From positions 5,633,253 through 5,697,252 of the forward strand of contig OX421965.1 in the NCBI GenBank assembly GCA_949128115.1: a DNA stretch of 64,000 nucleotides, written 5' to 3'. The stretch is from Anaspis maculata. Its lineage: Eukaryota > Arthropoda > Insecta > Coleoptera > Scraptiidae. Positions 1 to 10,139 of the stretch are shown here, piece after piece (position 1 is the stretch's first letter; each line of letters starts with the position of its first letter). The position numbers and the translations under genes were made by a program. The notes beneath the pieces were generated by a model that saw only the letters and a program-made list of their open reading frames with translations, did no database searches and had not been told where the DNA came from.

Positions 1-960
1 CTCAGCCGAACGCTGCCGCTCCCATACGCCGCCCCCAAAGTAAGAGATAAATGAAAAACATGAACCCGAAGACATAGCGATCTAATTCTTTCATTATATT
101 GATAGCTGACTAAAATTAGAAAAATATAGACCACTTTTAATTAACCGCCGCCTCCAGCTGCCGCCTCCAAACAAAAAAAAATGCAACTTTCACAATTTTC
201 ACTGATTGTCATATTTCCCTCACATTTAGAAACTCTCAACTTAAACTGTGCAACAGTTACTTTGCCGAATGCTGCCGCCCCCACACGCTGCCCTCAAAGT
301 GAGAGATGAATGAAAAACATAAACCCGAAGACAGAACGATCTAATTCTTTCGCTATATGGATAGCTAACTAAAAATGGGAAAGAATAGGCTACCTTTGAC
401 ATGACGCCGCCTCTCACTTCCACCCCCAAAAGAAAAAAGTGCAACTTTCAATAATTTCCACTGAATTACATTTTAATGTTACCTCAAACATTCAGAAACT
501 TCCAACTCAAACTGTGGAAGAATTTCTTTGCCAAACTCTGCCGCTCCCACACGCTGCCCCCAAAGTAAGAGATAAATGTAAAACATAACCCTGAAGACAT
601 AGCGATCTAATTGTTCCGCTATATAGATAGCTGACTAAAAATGGGAAGAGATAGGCCACTTTTGATTAGTCGCCGCCTCCAGCTCCCGCCCCCAAACAAA
701 AAAAAAGCAACTTTCACAATTTTCACTGATTGTCATATTTCCTTAAACATTTAGAAACTCTCAACTCAAATTGTGCAACAGTTACTTTGCCGAATGCTGC
801 CACCCCCACACGCTGCCCTCAAAGTAAGAGATGAATGGAAAACATAAACCCGAAGACATAGCGATCTAATTCTTTCGCTATATGGATAGCCGACTAAAAA
901 TGGAAAATAATAGACTACTGTTGATTAGTCGCCGCTCCCAGCTCCGCCCTCAAACAAAAA
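1..960. repeat. Tandem repeat, ~260-bp unit, four diverged copies
   Basis: The landmark GCCGAAYGCTGCC recurs at about 5, 264, 530 and 789, giving spacings of 259, 266 and 259 bp. Each unit continues with AAAGTRAGAGATRAATG, a GACATAGCGATCTAATT segment, a CCGCCTCCAGCT-like segment and an A-run. Copies differ by scattered substitutions. The first copy is cut by the window edge, so the array extends to the left. The short ORFs crossing it are by-products of the repeat. Confidence 0.85.
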
Positions 961-2000
961 ATATATTGATAAGTGAAAGAATTTTCATTCAAATCTATTC
1001 CATTGGCAAGTACCCCATTCTGATAACACAATATCACAATGAGTTTCGAATGAAGAAAGTGGGCAAGGAATGGTGTTTCTCCTTCAACCAAATTTCTTTA
1101 CGTTCACAATATGCCTCTTTGAGAAAATGCGCTACTGAGACTCACGCACGTGAAGGCATACTCACTTGTTTGAAACTTGGCTCATATCAGGAATACGGAT
1201 TCACCCACTCATTGTTTGGTTGGATCCATTATTCTGGAATGTATCTTCTGAAGCTACCATTTTTTCGTTTCCCGCGGAGTAGGCAATGAGTCACTTCCCG
1301 CCCTCTTACATACTATGTTATGAATCAATTACCATAATGGTTGTGAGTTATAGTACATTACATACCGATACGGAAAGAGGTTCATTACAGACAAGAGCCA
1401 AGGTAGTTGCAGAAGCGCGCCGCGGGCCGATTGTTGGTAATGGTTTATTTTCCAACTTTTTCAAAAGTCAGAAATAAACAATTATTATGGTGGTTGTGAG
1501 TAGAAGTTCTTTCAACCTCCACAGATGTTACGAGAATAGTTCCAAGATTTCATTGTGCGACGCCCAAAGCGAATTTCCACAGGTAATATTATCAATTTCA
1601 TTGGCGAGTTTTTATCACGTTATTATTTTTTACAAGGAGTAATCCATCGGTACTTCTTGTGGATTTTTTTTCTTCAAAATTATAAGCTTGACGTCTGGCG
1701 CCCCCGATTTGCGACAGGGGGTACGGCCGTACCGTCGTACCCCCCGTGGAGCCGCCAGTGGGGAGCACTTTACTTTCTTCAAGCAAGAGATAATTTTTCT
1801 ACTATTCCAAGTAGGTACACTAGTAAGTTTTACCTCAACTTCTGTCGACTTACATCATTTCCTCGATCATTTCATCACCAATCATTTTTCTTGGATCTAT
1901 GGAAGACAAATGTCACATCTAGATAACTATTCAAATGAGAATTGGCACTGTTGGTGACTTGGCCAAATAAAAAACAGGAGTGAGTATCTGTCTTGGTAAT
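961..2000. other. Intergenic stretch, nothing recognised
   Basis: Open frames of 135 codons (882-1289, plus) and 123 codons (1555-1926, plus) occur here, but neither resembles a family I know, and the first begins inside the tandem repeat. A short GC-rich patch lies near 1690-1760. No repeat structure or transposon end is evident. Confidence 0.4.
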
Positions 2001-2005
2001 ACAAT

Positions 2006-2011
2006 TTTATT
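2006..2011 (-). promoter_or_regulatory. Polyadenylation signal AATAAA of the STRIP-like gene
   Basis: The plus strand reads TTTATT, which is AATAAA on the minus strand. It lies 93 bases after the stop codon of the minus-strand STRIP-like ORF, a normal 3'UTR distance. No genomic poly(A) tract follows it, so a retrocopy tail, if one existed, is no longer visible. Confidence 0.6.
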
Positions 2012-2103
2012 GAAAATGTTTGAGCAATAAATTACAAAAATACAACTTTCATAGAATTAGAATGATTATTACGGCACAAAACAAGCTCGACCGGAATTAT
2101 TAT

Positions 2104-4107
2104 CTACGCACAAAAAACTTCTTTTTGCAGCCAAGCTTCGTAGTGTCTTTTGAAGTCTTCCGGGACTTCGAAACTTGAACCGCCCAGTACGCTCAAGAAC
2201 GAATTATCACTGGGTTCCCATTTGGTCAACCTCTTCCTATCCGAGTCGTACCTCCTCCTGTTGAACCTGGCTATTTTCTCAGCCAACGACTTCTCTTCTT
2301 TACCGTTGACAACTGCGCCGTGGCTGGGAATGATTGGAGTAAGCATCGAGTTCAAATACTTGGTGTCCAGCTGGGACCGCACCAAATAGTACATCTCAGT
2401 GATCAGATCCGTGTTCAACCTGATCCAGGTCCTTCTGGCGTACTTCAGAACCATTTTGATCAGCTTCAGCGAGTAGAGCTTCATGTGGTTGTTCTGAATC
2501 CTGGCCAAGGGCGACAGAACATCTTCGATGTTGAACGAAAACAAGTGGAGGATTCTCCCGTGCTTCCGCTTGGTCAGCTTGTTGAGGATCCTCAGCCAGT
2601 TGATGATGGTTGTCGCTTTGCGCCACGAAATCGCGTTTTGTTTCAGGCCGTCGACCAGGACGCAAAATGGAAATTCCCGGTCGGGATAGCCGTTGGCGTT
2701 GCGGAGGGCTTTGCTGAGGTTGTTGTGCAAGAAGAGGATTATCACGTCGATAGTTTCCAAGTTGAACAAAACCTGGCTTAGGTTTTCAAACTGCAAGATG
2801 TGGTTCGTTTTGAAGTGCTTGAGCAGCAGCAGGATTATGTTCGAAATTGCTTTGAGGATGATCTCGTTGTGTCTCTGGATGTCGGCGCTGAGCAGCGCTT
2901 GATCGGTCAGCTGAGGCAGCTTGATGCTTTCGTTGAGCGAGTTGAAGCTTGTCGTAACGTTCGTCGTGGACATGATGTAGAGTAAGACGGTCATGTTGCG
3001 TCTCAGATGCGGCAACATGGCGGCGTACAAGAGCTCGGCTGGGGTATCCCGTACGAGTTCTTGGTGCGTCAAAGGGTGATTGTAGAGTTTTTCTTCGTTT
3101 TCCATTTGAGCTTGCGCTAACGGCACGTAGATGTAGCTCTGAAGCGTGCGCAAGCTGGCAAGCTCAGGTTGCGGTAGCCCAGCTAGCGTGGTGCAATCTT
3201 TGGGAAGCTTCAAATCCGGCAGGTGCTTCTTTCGAGCTTCCATCAAGCGCTTCTCAAAATCTGCTTGATAAACTTTCGGTTTTGGTTTAGCCTCGGCGTA
3301 AGGGCCGTCGTGGCTGGGACGCAGCTTCGCTTCCGTTCGCGCGTTCTTTTTCAACACGTCGCAAGCCTTGAACCCGCCCAAAAGCAGCAGGAGCAGTTTC
3401 CAAATCAACAACACGATTTTCTTCACCGGGACCACGGCTTCCGCCAAGCAAGACAACAAATTGAACAGGTCCAGAATCAACGCGATCAGATCGTCTGCTG
3501 TGAAACAATCGAGCAACCGGTTTTCCCGTCGAACCAAGTCGACTACGGTGTACAGCACGCTCAAAGTAACACGCAGCGCTTCCGTATCGAACATGTTGCT
3601 GGGCTTGCGTTTCTTTTTGGCGGCTTCCAAGTTGAACTGTTGCACGAACGATTTGAGAACTCCGTGGTGGATGAGCAGGATGACGTTCATGCGTACAGTG
3701 TAGTCCCACTGCCGGCGCAGAATGTACTCCGCCCAGCACCCCTGAGCGATGTACAGAATGCACCTGGACGCTTCCAGGCGCATGGCGGCGTCCTTGTGTT
3801 CGAGCTGGTTCATCAGCATCAGTACGACGTCGGACTGCTCAGGAGTTGACATGCTGGTCCAAGGTTGCGGGGAGGAACTGTACGGTTTGTTGTTGCGTGC
3901 CAGAAAGTGACGCAGGCTTTCGGTATTGCCGGAGAGCTCGGTGTGCTCGCTGTAGCTGTAGAGCTCGGCCGTTTCGCTGTCTGGAGTGTCCGCTTCGGCG
4001 TACTCGAAAGGTAAGAAAAAGCAGGTAGCGCGCAAGTTGAGCTCGTCGCCGAAGCCGTTCCAGCGCCTGATTCCGCAGGATGGTTCGGAGTCGAAGTCCC
4101 GGCGCAT
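2104..4107 (-). CDS. Divergent STRIP1/2 (FAM40)-like striatin-interacting protein, single exon
   Basis: STRIP proteins are scaffold subunits of the STRIPAK complex (striatin, PP2A, Mob4, MST-type kinases), which controls Hippo, cytoskeletal and trafficking pathways. The sequence matches the family in order. AELYSYSEHTEL (residue ~47) and an ILYIAQG motif belong to the N1221 half. LLIWKLLLLLLGGF (~233-246) follows. PAELLYAAMLP (~356), KHFKTNH (~430), WLRILNKLTKRKHGR, RFNRRRYDSDRK and a final PEDFKRHYEAWLQKEVF belong to the DUF3402 half. The protein has 667 residues against about 800 in typical animals: the N terminus and the acidic central linker are shortened. The open frame runs up to 4158, but only from a GTG just after an in-frame stop, so the first ATG (4105-4107) is chosen; splicing from an upstream exon at 4141 is an alternative. 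It has no introns, internal stops or frameshifts. Divergence plus lack of introns suggests a paralogue or retrogene rather than the main Strip gene. Confidence 0.85.
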   Translation of the reverse strand: MRRDFDSEPSCGIRRWNGFGDELNLRATCFFLPFEYAEADTPDSETAELYSYSEHTELSGNTESLRHFLARNNKPYSSSPQPWTSMSTPEQSDVVLMLMNQLEHKDAAMRLEASRCILYIAQGCWAEYILRRQWDYTVRMNVILLIHHGVLKSFVQQFNLEAAKKKRKPSNMFDTEALRVTLSVLYTVVDLVRRENRLLDCFTADDLIALILDLFNLLSCLAEAVVPVKKIVLLIWKLLLLLLGGFKACDVLKKNARTEAKLRPSHDGPYAEAKPKPKVYQADFEKRLMEARKKHLPDLKLPKDCTTLAGLPQPELASLRTLQSYIYVPLAQAQMENEEKLYNHPLTHQELVRDTPAELLYAAMLPHLRRNMTVLLYIMSTTNVTTSFNSLNESIKLPQLTDQALLSADIQRHNEIILKAISNIILLLLKHFKTNHILQFENLSQVLFNLETIDVIILFLHNNLSKALRNANGYPDREFPFCVLVDGLKQNAISWRKATTIINWLRILNKLTKRKHGRILHLFSFNIEDVLSPLARIQNNHMKLYSLKLIKMVLKYARRTWIRLNTDLITEMYYLVRSQLDTKYLNSMLTPIIPSHGAVVNGKEEKSLAEKIARFNRRRYDSDRKRLTKWEPSDNSFLSVLGGSSFEVPEDFKRHYEAWLQKEVFCA

Positions 4108-4140
4108 GTTCAAAAAATGAAGTATCTTGTGCGGAGGAAG

Positions 4141-4155
4141 CTGCAAAAGGTTGAG
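4141..4155 (-). promoter_or_regulatory. Possible 3' splice site upstream of the STRIP-like ORF
   Basis: On the minus strand the sequence reads CTCAACCTTTTGCAG, a good pyrimidine tract plus AG, 34 bases before the first in-frame ATG. If used, an upstream 5'UTR or coding exon would lie at higher coordinates. I could not identify one. Confidence 0.3.
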
Positions 4156-4158
4156 CAC

Positions 4159-4589
4159 ATTTTAGTAAAAGACCACTAATCTCAGCTAGCTGTTCAGAGT
4201 AGGCATATAATAGTTAGTTGAGATTTGGTGACAAATTTTACAGTCAATAGAAAATCGAAAAAGAAGTGGACCAACCCCGAGAAAAGTATGCTGATAAGCA
4301 AGATTAGCAGAACGAATTTTTGGAAGTTCTTTTCCTGACAGTCAACGAATTTAACCAAAACTTAATTCAAAGAAGCAGTGAGCGCAGTCTTGCAGTTCTC
4401 AGCATAGTAGATTCATGAACTTCAGCCTTAAGGGTAACATGACTTAGATTGCACCAAAGTAGCCAAATGAAATGCGTAAGACGCAAATCAATGGAATGGC
4501 CACATGACCGCCATAATTTTACACTCCCCAGTCGTCCTTTTGTGTGAAATGTTTGCCAATATCTCACTCATTGTCAAGAGACACACTAA
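4159..4589. other. Upstream flank of the STRIP-like gene, no element identified
   Basis: AT-rich sequence with stops in all frames. No TATA box at a convincing position and no CpG enrichment. It would have to contain the promoter if the gene is intronless. Confidence 0.3.
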
Positions 4590-4868
4590 AAACTTGACTT
4601 TCAATTTCAAAGACGGAAAATTTTGGCTTTTACTGATGCTAATATCGACATTCCTACTTTTGATCACGAAAAACTTCGACATTTGAAAAGGAAGAACCTC
4701 GACTTCCAAACAGTAAGCAGATTCTTCGACTTTATTCTCAAAATTTCTTACCTTAAATCACGAGAAACGACCAGGTTTAAAGACGAACAATTTGGACTTT
4801 CAAACATGAGGTATTTCGACTTCAATCTCAAAATTTTGACTTTTGAACACGAAAAACTTTGACTTCGC
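4590..4868 (-). repeat. Degenerate TTCGAC minisatellite, block 1
   Basis: Irregular copies of a ~21-bp motif (CTTTTGATCACGAAAAACTT, CTTCGACATTTGAAAAGGAA and similar) in the orientation opposite to the large block at 10.1-13.3 kb. It ends directly at the foldback element that starts near 4873. Confidence 0.6.
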
Positions 4869-4872
4869 AAGT

Positions 4873-6587
4873 AGTGGACGTGGTACAACCGAAATAGGGA
4901 ATATAAGTTGCAAATGACGATAAAGGCAAACCACTTGGCAGGGTTACAACTGAGATCTAAATAAACGATTTGACCCGCAGTGCTTTAATTTTTGTCTCTT
5001 AGGATTTGAATAGCGCCCCTTTTTCAAAATGGTGGATATTATCTAGGGGCAGAAGGTATCGAATAGCCTGGTGATGTCCAGCTCAGTAGAAATATAGGGG
5101 CTATGTCTCAATCGGTTTCTGGGACATCAAACACTAATTAAAAAAATAATGGAACATTGACATCTACCGCAAGCAAATTTGGCCGAGGCGCCAAGAGGAA
5201 TTTAGTACTGTCATAAAAAAATTGCTGTAACATTTTTATTTTCCAACGGATTTTGACACAAGACATTTCGTTTTGTGAAAAAGTGAATTTTTCATGTTAC
5301 CTTATACCTATCATTGAAAAAAGATGTTGAGGAATGTTGAAAAAAAAAATTATTTGAAAAAAAAGATTTTTTACATTTTTTTATTTTTATGTAATTTGCC
5401 CTATTTGTAGACTTTGATGTGCCCTTTCTAAATTTGCACTTTTCCGATTTATATCCTTGCAGTACGCGCCGCCATATTGAAATAATGATGTCTGAAAAGA
5501 AGTTTTTGACAATATCTGAATTTTGGTCTATGTGACATCGAAATGTTTATATACATATGAAAGCACATTAAATCCTCCACAGTTTGACGTCTGAACCAGC
5601 TTTGTGCGACCCACGGTTCTTGAGCTAGACCTTCTGGAAGTATCAATTTTTGGTTACAAAAGAAATAAAAATCACCTCTTAGGGCTGTGCCAGGTCCACC
5701 AATGTTCACGATTGAGGATAAATGACGACGCGTTATCGATGGGTGACTTGATTAAGACATGGTGGCGATCCAGTGGTGAAATCCGGTAGGCACGGTCACT
5801 ATTTAACACCGAAAATTGATACTTCCGGAAGCTCTAGCTGAAAAACCCCGAGTTGCACAGAAATGGTTCAGGTGTCAAATCGTGGAAAATTGAATGTACT
5901 TTCATACGTATATAAACATTTCAATCTCGCATGGACAAAAAATTAGATATTGTCAAAAACTTCTCTTCAGATTTCATTTTTTCAACATGGCGGTGCGCAC
6001 TGCAAAGATATAAATCGGAAAAGTGCAAATTTAGAAAGGACACAACAAAATCTACAAATATGGCAATTTTCATATAAATAAAAAAATAAAAAAAAACTTT
6101 TTTTTTCAAAAAATTTTTTCATTCTTTCTTCAACATTCCTCGATGTCTTTTTTCATGGAAGGTATAAGATAACAAGAAGAATTTACTTTTTAACAAAATG
6201 AGATACCTTGTGTTAAAATCGATTGAAAAATAAAAATGTTACAGCAATTTTCTTATGACCGTACAAAATTCATGTTGGCGCCTCCACCAAATTTGCCTGC
6301 GACAGATGTCAATGTTCCATCATTTTTTTTAAAAGTGTTTGATGTCCCAAAAATCAATCGAGAAATAACTCCATATATTTTAACGAAGCTGGACATCACC
6401 AGGCTATTCGATACTTTCTGCCCTTAGATAAAATCCGCCATTTTGAAAAAGGGGCGCCATTCAAATCCTAAGGGACGAAAATGAAAGCACTGCGGGTCAA
6501 ATCGTTTATTCAAGTCTTAGTTACGATCCTGCCAAGTGGTTTGCCTTTATCATCATTTGCAACTTGTTTTTTCCTACCACGTCCACT
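4873..6587. mobile_element. Foldback (long-TIR) element, family A copy 1
   Basis: The ends are inverted repeats: AGTGGACGTGGTA at 4873-4885 pairs with TACCACGTCCACT at 6575-6587. Homology continues inward for about 780 bp per arm, for example GATTTGACCCGCAGTGCTTT near 4966 against its complement near 6500, and GGACATC-rich segments near 5120 and 6345. A spacer of about 150 bp (about 5660-5808) separates the arms. No transposase frame is present, so it is non-autonomous. Target duplication is not clear. A second copy with a nested insertion lies at 15.6-18.5 kb. Confidence 0.8.
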
Positions 6588-6602
6588 GTAACGGTAACCG
6601 TC

Positions 6603-6968
6603 TCAAACACTAGTTACCAGATACTGTGCTCCGGTACTCATATGTCGGCGGCTGGGTGTGGGTTCCGATGGGTGTTTTCTGAAATTTATAAGGCACCAAT
6701 CGAGTGCAAGAGTAATCTTGTTTCTGATCACCCGATAGATCATGAAACTCTGCTCCCGGTAGACCCAAACGCCCGTAGTAGGTACGATGTACCGCTGAAA
6801 CGTCAAACTGACAGCCATACCTTCTGGGGTCTGGGGTTGCAGGATAAAACGTTCCTCGGCGGAGATGTTAACCGGTAGAGCCAACCCCTGCGGGCGGATC
6901 GACACCGAGGTTTCGGCTTTGCGGAAATTATCTGAGTGCTCGAATTTCTTTTCTCCGATTATCGTCAA
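6603..6968 (-). CDS. Orphan coding-like segment, possible exon or gene relic
   Basis: A minus-strand open frame of about 121 codons with codon use unlike its surroundings: many third positions are G or C although the flanks are AT-rich, and the composition is balanced with no low complexity. Readable motifs include RPQGLALPVNISAEE, LTFQRYIVPTTGVWVY and RNKITLALDWCLINF. I do not recognise the family. The frame opens after a stop with TTG rather than ATG, so it is an internal exon or a 5'-truncated relic. It abuts the outer end of the foldback element at 6587. The plus-strand frame over the same bases is a shadow. Confidence 0.35.
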   Translation of the reverse strand: MTIIGEKKFEHSDNFRKAETSVSIRPQGLALPVNISAEERFILQPQTPEGMAVSLTFQRYIVPTTGVWVYREQSFMIYRVIRNKITLALDWCLINFRKHPSEPTPSRRHMSTGAQYLVTSV

Positions 6969-7034
6969 TAAAAAACCTTATCAAAACCTTCTTGTTCGTT
7001 TTATTTCCCCGCGTCGTTCAAACCGTTACACCAC

Positions 7035-7330
7035 TAAAGACGAAAATTTCGATTTCAAAATGAGAAATTTCGACTTCCAATTACGAAGGACTGGGACCAT
7101 CAAATACGCAACACTTCGACTTTTGAACTCTAAGTACTTGAACTCATTTAATTTCAAAGTTTTCACCTTCGGACACAAAAACTTCGTCTCTCAAAGACGG
7201 GAAGTTTCAATTTCAATCACAAGAAATCACTTCTGAAGACAAAATATTTTGACTTTCGAACAAAGGTCACTCCTTTGATTTGAAAATTTCACGTTGAATC
7301 ACGAAAAATGCGACTTTTAACACTACTTGT
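7035..7330 (-). repeat. Degenerate TTCGAC minisatellite, block 2
   Basis: The motif recurs: ATTTCGACTTCC, ACACTTCGACTTTTGAAC, TTTTGACTTTCG, in the same orientation as block 1 and inverted relative to the 10.1-13.3 kb block. Blocks 1 and 2 flank the foldback and the orphan coding segment, so they may once have been one array. Confidence 0.55.
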
Positions 7331-8575
7331 TTGTCACACGTGTGGTAGAACGTCTTGAAATTATAAGATAAAATGAAAGGGAATTAAATGTTCAGGAATA
7401 AATTAGAATTACGGACGGAATTAGTAAAGTGACGGAATTGCACATGGGGTGATGTAGAGTCAGGAAGTGCATGCCGGCGCATGGGTTTGGGTGAGGTTTG
7501 ACACTTTACACGGAGGGTGGGAAATAAGAAGCGGTCCTAAAGTAGCGACGAGGGTTGAAGAGGATTCGCGTGGTGGCAGGCAAGAAGGGCAGAATGTGTG
7601 GGAGAAGAAAAAGAATATTTTCCAAGAAGAGTAAATTAAGAAAAGTGCTAAAACACTGTGATGAATTTGTAGTGCATCAGTTCCGAGGTAAGGAGATATT
7701 GAGGCAAGTCTGATTTCCATTTGTAATCAAAGGGTAATTGTTTGATGAGTTTAAAGTAATTGTTTTGTTTATAAAATGATAGCAGGTTCTGTTTTGCTAT
7801 TTCGAACAGCCATGATAAGCGTCAAGCCGATTTCAATTCCCTGGTAGGTGCTTTGAGCCTTTAAATGCGGCCCCTTGTTTTCAGATAACTACCTTCCAGA
7901 CGCAAGAGAAAGGGTGAAAACCTCAGCAACCCTTTTAAGAGATTTGGCTTCCGACAGAGAATGATTTTGTAGGCTCTATTAGCTTGAGACAAGCACTAGC
8001 AGTATTTATGCAAATCAAATCTGGGCGAAATCTTGATTACGCGTTAGTTTCCCCCATAGAGTAAAATATCTAACCCTTTCGCGCGACAAAGAATTTAAAG
8101 GCATGAGGTCGAGTTTCCAAAGAGAGAACCCCTTGAGTAATGCCAAGAAAATTCAGTGTCGTTCCCAAAAAACACTTCAAGATAGACAGGAACATGAAAT
8201 CAATTTTGGAGGCTAATTAATTAAAGGCTCATTGCGATGACTTGTACTCCTGAGTGTAAATTTCCCTAAAGGTATTGAACCTAGCGTGAAATAGAGCTGC
8301 TGGATAAGTCTATAAGTTATAAACTATACTATAGCACCAGCCGGATATAAAATCTATGGAAAGTCAACACTCAAATTTTATGTAAATTATTTGATCAATA
8401 ATTATAACAATGGCTATGATTTCGAAATATCAAGACAAAACTCAGTGAACAACAATCTCTCTCTAAGTACAATTGAATCGTAGAGATTTCTTTTCGTACC
8501 AGTGAAAATGGGCGAGAAAGGAGAAAGGGTTGAACTTAAAAACTGGACAAAGGATAAATAAATTAGACAGGGAAT
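7331..8575. other. Intergenic, AT-rich, nothing recognised
   Basis: Contains scattered GGAATTA-type short repeats near 7380-7450 and 8560-8580. An 86-codon minus ORF (7460-7720) is pyrimidine-biased and unconvincing. No TIR pair or gene family is evident. Confidence 0.3.
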
Positions 8576-8577
8576 TA

Positions 8578-9521
8578 GGGGAGAGCAGGTGAATATCGAC
8601 CACTTAAGTCAGAAAATTCAAAACCAGTCGCCATGTGCATTGTCAAGGCTGTACGTTTTGTACCATATTCCCCAACCATTTAACTACCCAAAACCTTGAA
8701 TAGTCACTCACTAAGTAGAAACATTTTTGTGAAAAAAATTCTAAAGCAAAATGAAAATTTTAGCGGGTAATATCGACCAGTGGGGTAAAATCGACCACCA
8801 GGTCGGATAATATCGATCGCACGTTTTCTAAGCCATTTTGTAGTCTGCATGCTTAGCAAAAGCGCAAAAATACAAGTCGAAACATCTCTTTTTGAAAAAA
8901 TCTAGTTTTTGATTTTGATTTTGCCCCCCTTTTCCTAACATTTATCAAGAACGATTCCCATGATAGGAACCTATAAGATTAACAGATAAAATTGAAAATA
9001 ATTCTTAGGTAAGTACTCTCTGGAACCTCATCAGGTCATTTTCGCACCACACGAGGCGTGATTCGTTTTTCGCCGATATTTTCCGCGAGGCATCTGAAAT
9101 GATGTATAAAACTCCATTTGTACAATATCGACCAACCTGGTCGATATTGGCCGACAACAAAAGCAAAAAACAATTCTTTGACGATGAAGAACCAGGTTAG
9201 ATTGTGGAACTAGGCCTACTACACAAAGTTACTATCAATGATCCTTGGTACATTACACCAGGAGACCTAAGTCTAACTACAATGAAAAGTCTGCAATACG
9301 TTATCATAAACACTCCTGAACTTAAATCATATCGGCTGGAAACAATAATTCGTTTCTGTCAGTCAAGCGCTTCAAATAAATGGCTGACCGACAGCTGTGC
9401 TGGAGTTCACTTGCAAAATGCTAGATGGCACCCTGTGTCATGATTCCAAAAAAACTTACTGGGTGGGCCACAGTGGTGCGGTCGATATTAGACTGCCGGT
9501 CGATATTCGCCTCTCTTCCCC
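8578..9521. mobile_element. Non-autonomous TA-flanked DNA transposon with TATCGACC end motifs
   Basis: Left end GGGGAGAGCAGGTGAATATC and the complement of the right end, GGGGAAGAGAGGCGAATATC, form imperfect TIRs of about 24 bp ending in GACC. Both ends are flanked by TA (8576-8577 and 9522-9523), the duplication used by Tc1/mariner/pogo-type elements. The motif TATCGACC or its complement recurs inside near 8770, 8790, 8813, 9125, 9140, 9481 and 9500, often in inverted pairs. A 79-codon plus ORF (9204-9443) is unrecognised and lacks a visible DDE motif, so transposase would have to come from elsewhere. Confidence 0.75.
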
Positions 9522-9523
9522 TA

Positions 9524-10139
9524 AACTCAAGTGTACAAGGAAATGGGTTCACTCATAATTCTGGAAATTAGGAAAAAAGCGAAACGGAATTAAATTGAAC
9601 GGGTTGAATCAGTTAGTCGCAGGGTTTTCGCGCATAATTAGGATGTATTTTTCTTTCAGAAACCGAATGTAAATCTCGATGTAGACTGAATCAAATTTCT
9701 AACGCTAGCTGAATGTCAGCACGTCAGGAAATTATAAAATGGATAATTAAGGTGAACTGAATTTTTATTGTTATAACTTTTTGTTTTTATTCTTCACCAT
9801 TTAAGCACCTTAAAAAAATTAAAGGTGAACTGAATTAAGTTGGCGATGATTGGTTAATTTGTAATGAAGATGAGGTGTTGTTAAATGACTTTGTTTATTT
9901 TTCAATATTTATTCAATTCATACCCTTTAAAGAACGTGAGGTTACTACTATAGTTTGATGGAGGGATTAGCACGACGTGAAGTTGAGGTAGGTGTAATTG
10001 ATTTAAATAACTTAGATAAAAGTAAAACAAAATCTACGGCACAACGAAATACGACATAGGGTTACTAGATGCATCACTGCTTAATTAATTTAATGAATGG
10101 AAAGGGGGATATCACAAAAATGGGGTCGGTGACCAGGAT
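9524..10139. other. Intergenic, AT-rich
   Basis: Contains a direct repeat AAGGTGAACTGAATT at about 9750 and 9822 and GAATTA-rich sequence. No coding potential or transposon ends identified. Confidence 0.3.

Noticed and set aside
882..1926. Two plus-strand ORFs of 135 and 123 codons
   Set aside because: The first starts inside a tandem repeat, neither shows a domain, and compositions look random.
2150..4028. Plus-strand ORFs of up to 208 codons opposite the STRIP-like gene
   Set aside because: Shadow frames of the minus-strand STRIP-like gene; no family resemblance.
4108..4158. N-terminal extension of the STRIP-like ORF from the GTG at 4158
   Set aside because: Eukaryotic initiation at GTG without support is unlikely, the GTG lies two codons after a stop, and the extension overlaps a probable splice acceptor. 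The first ATG is preferred.
9204..9443. Transposase of the TA-flanked element
   Set aside because: Only 79 codons, no DDE motif or helix-turn-helix that I can see, so no function is assigned.
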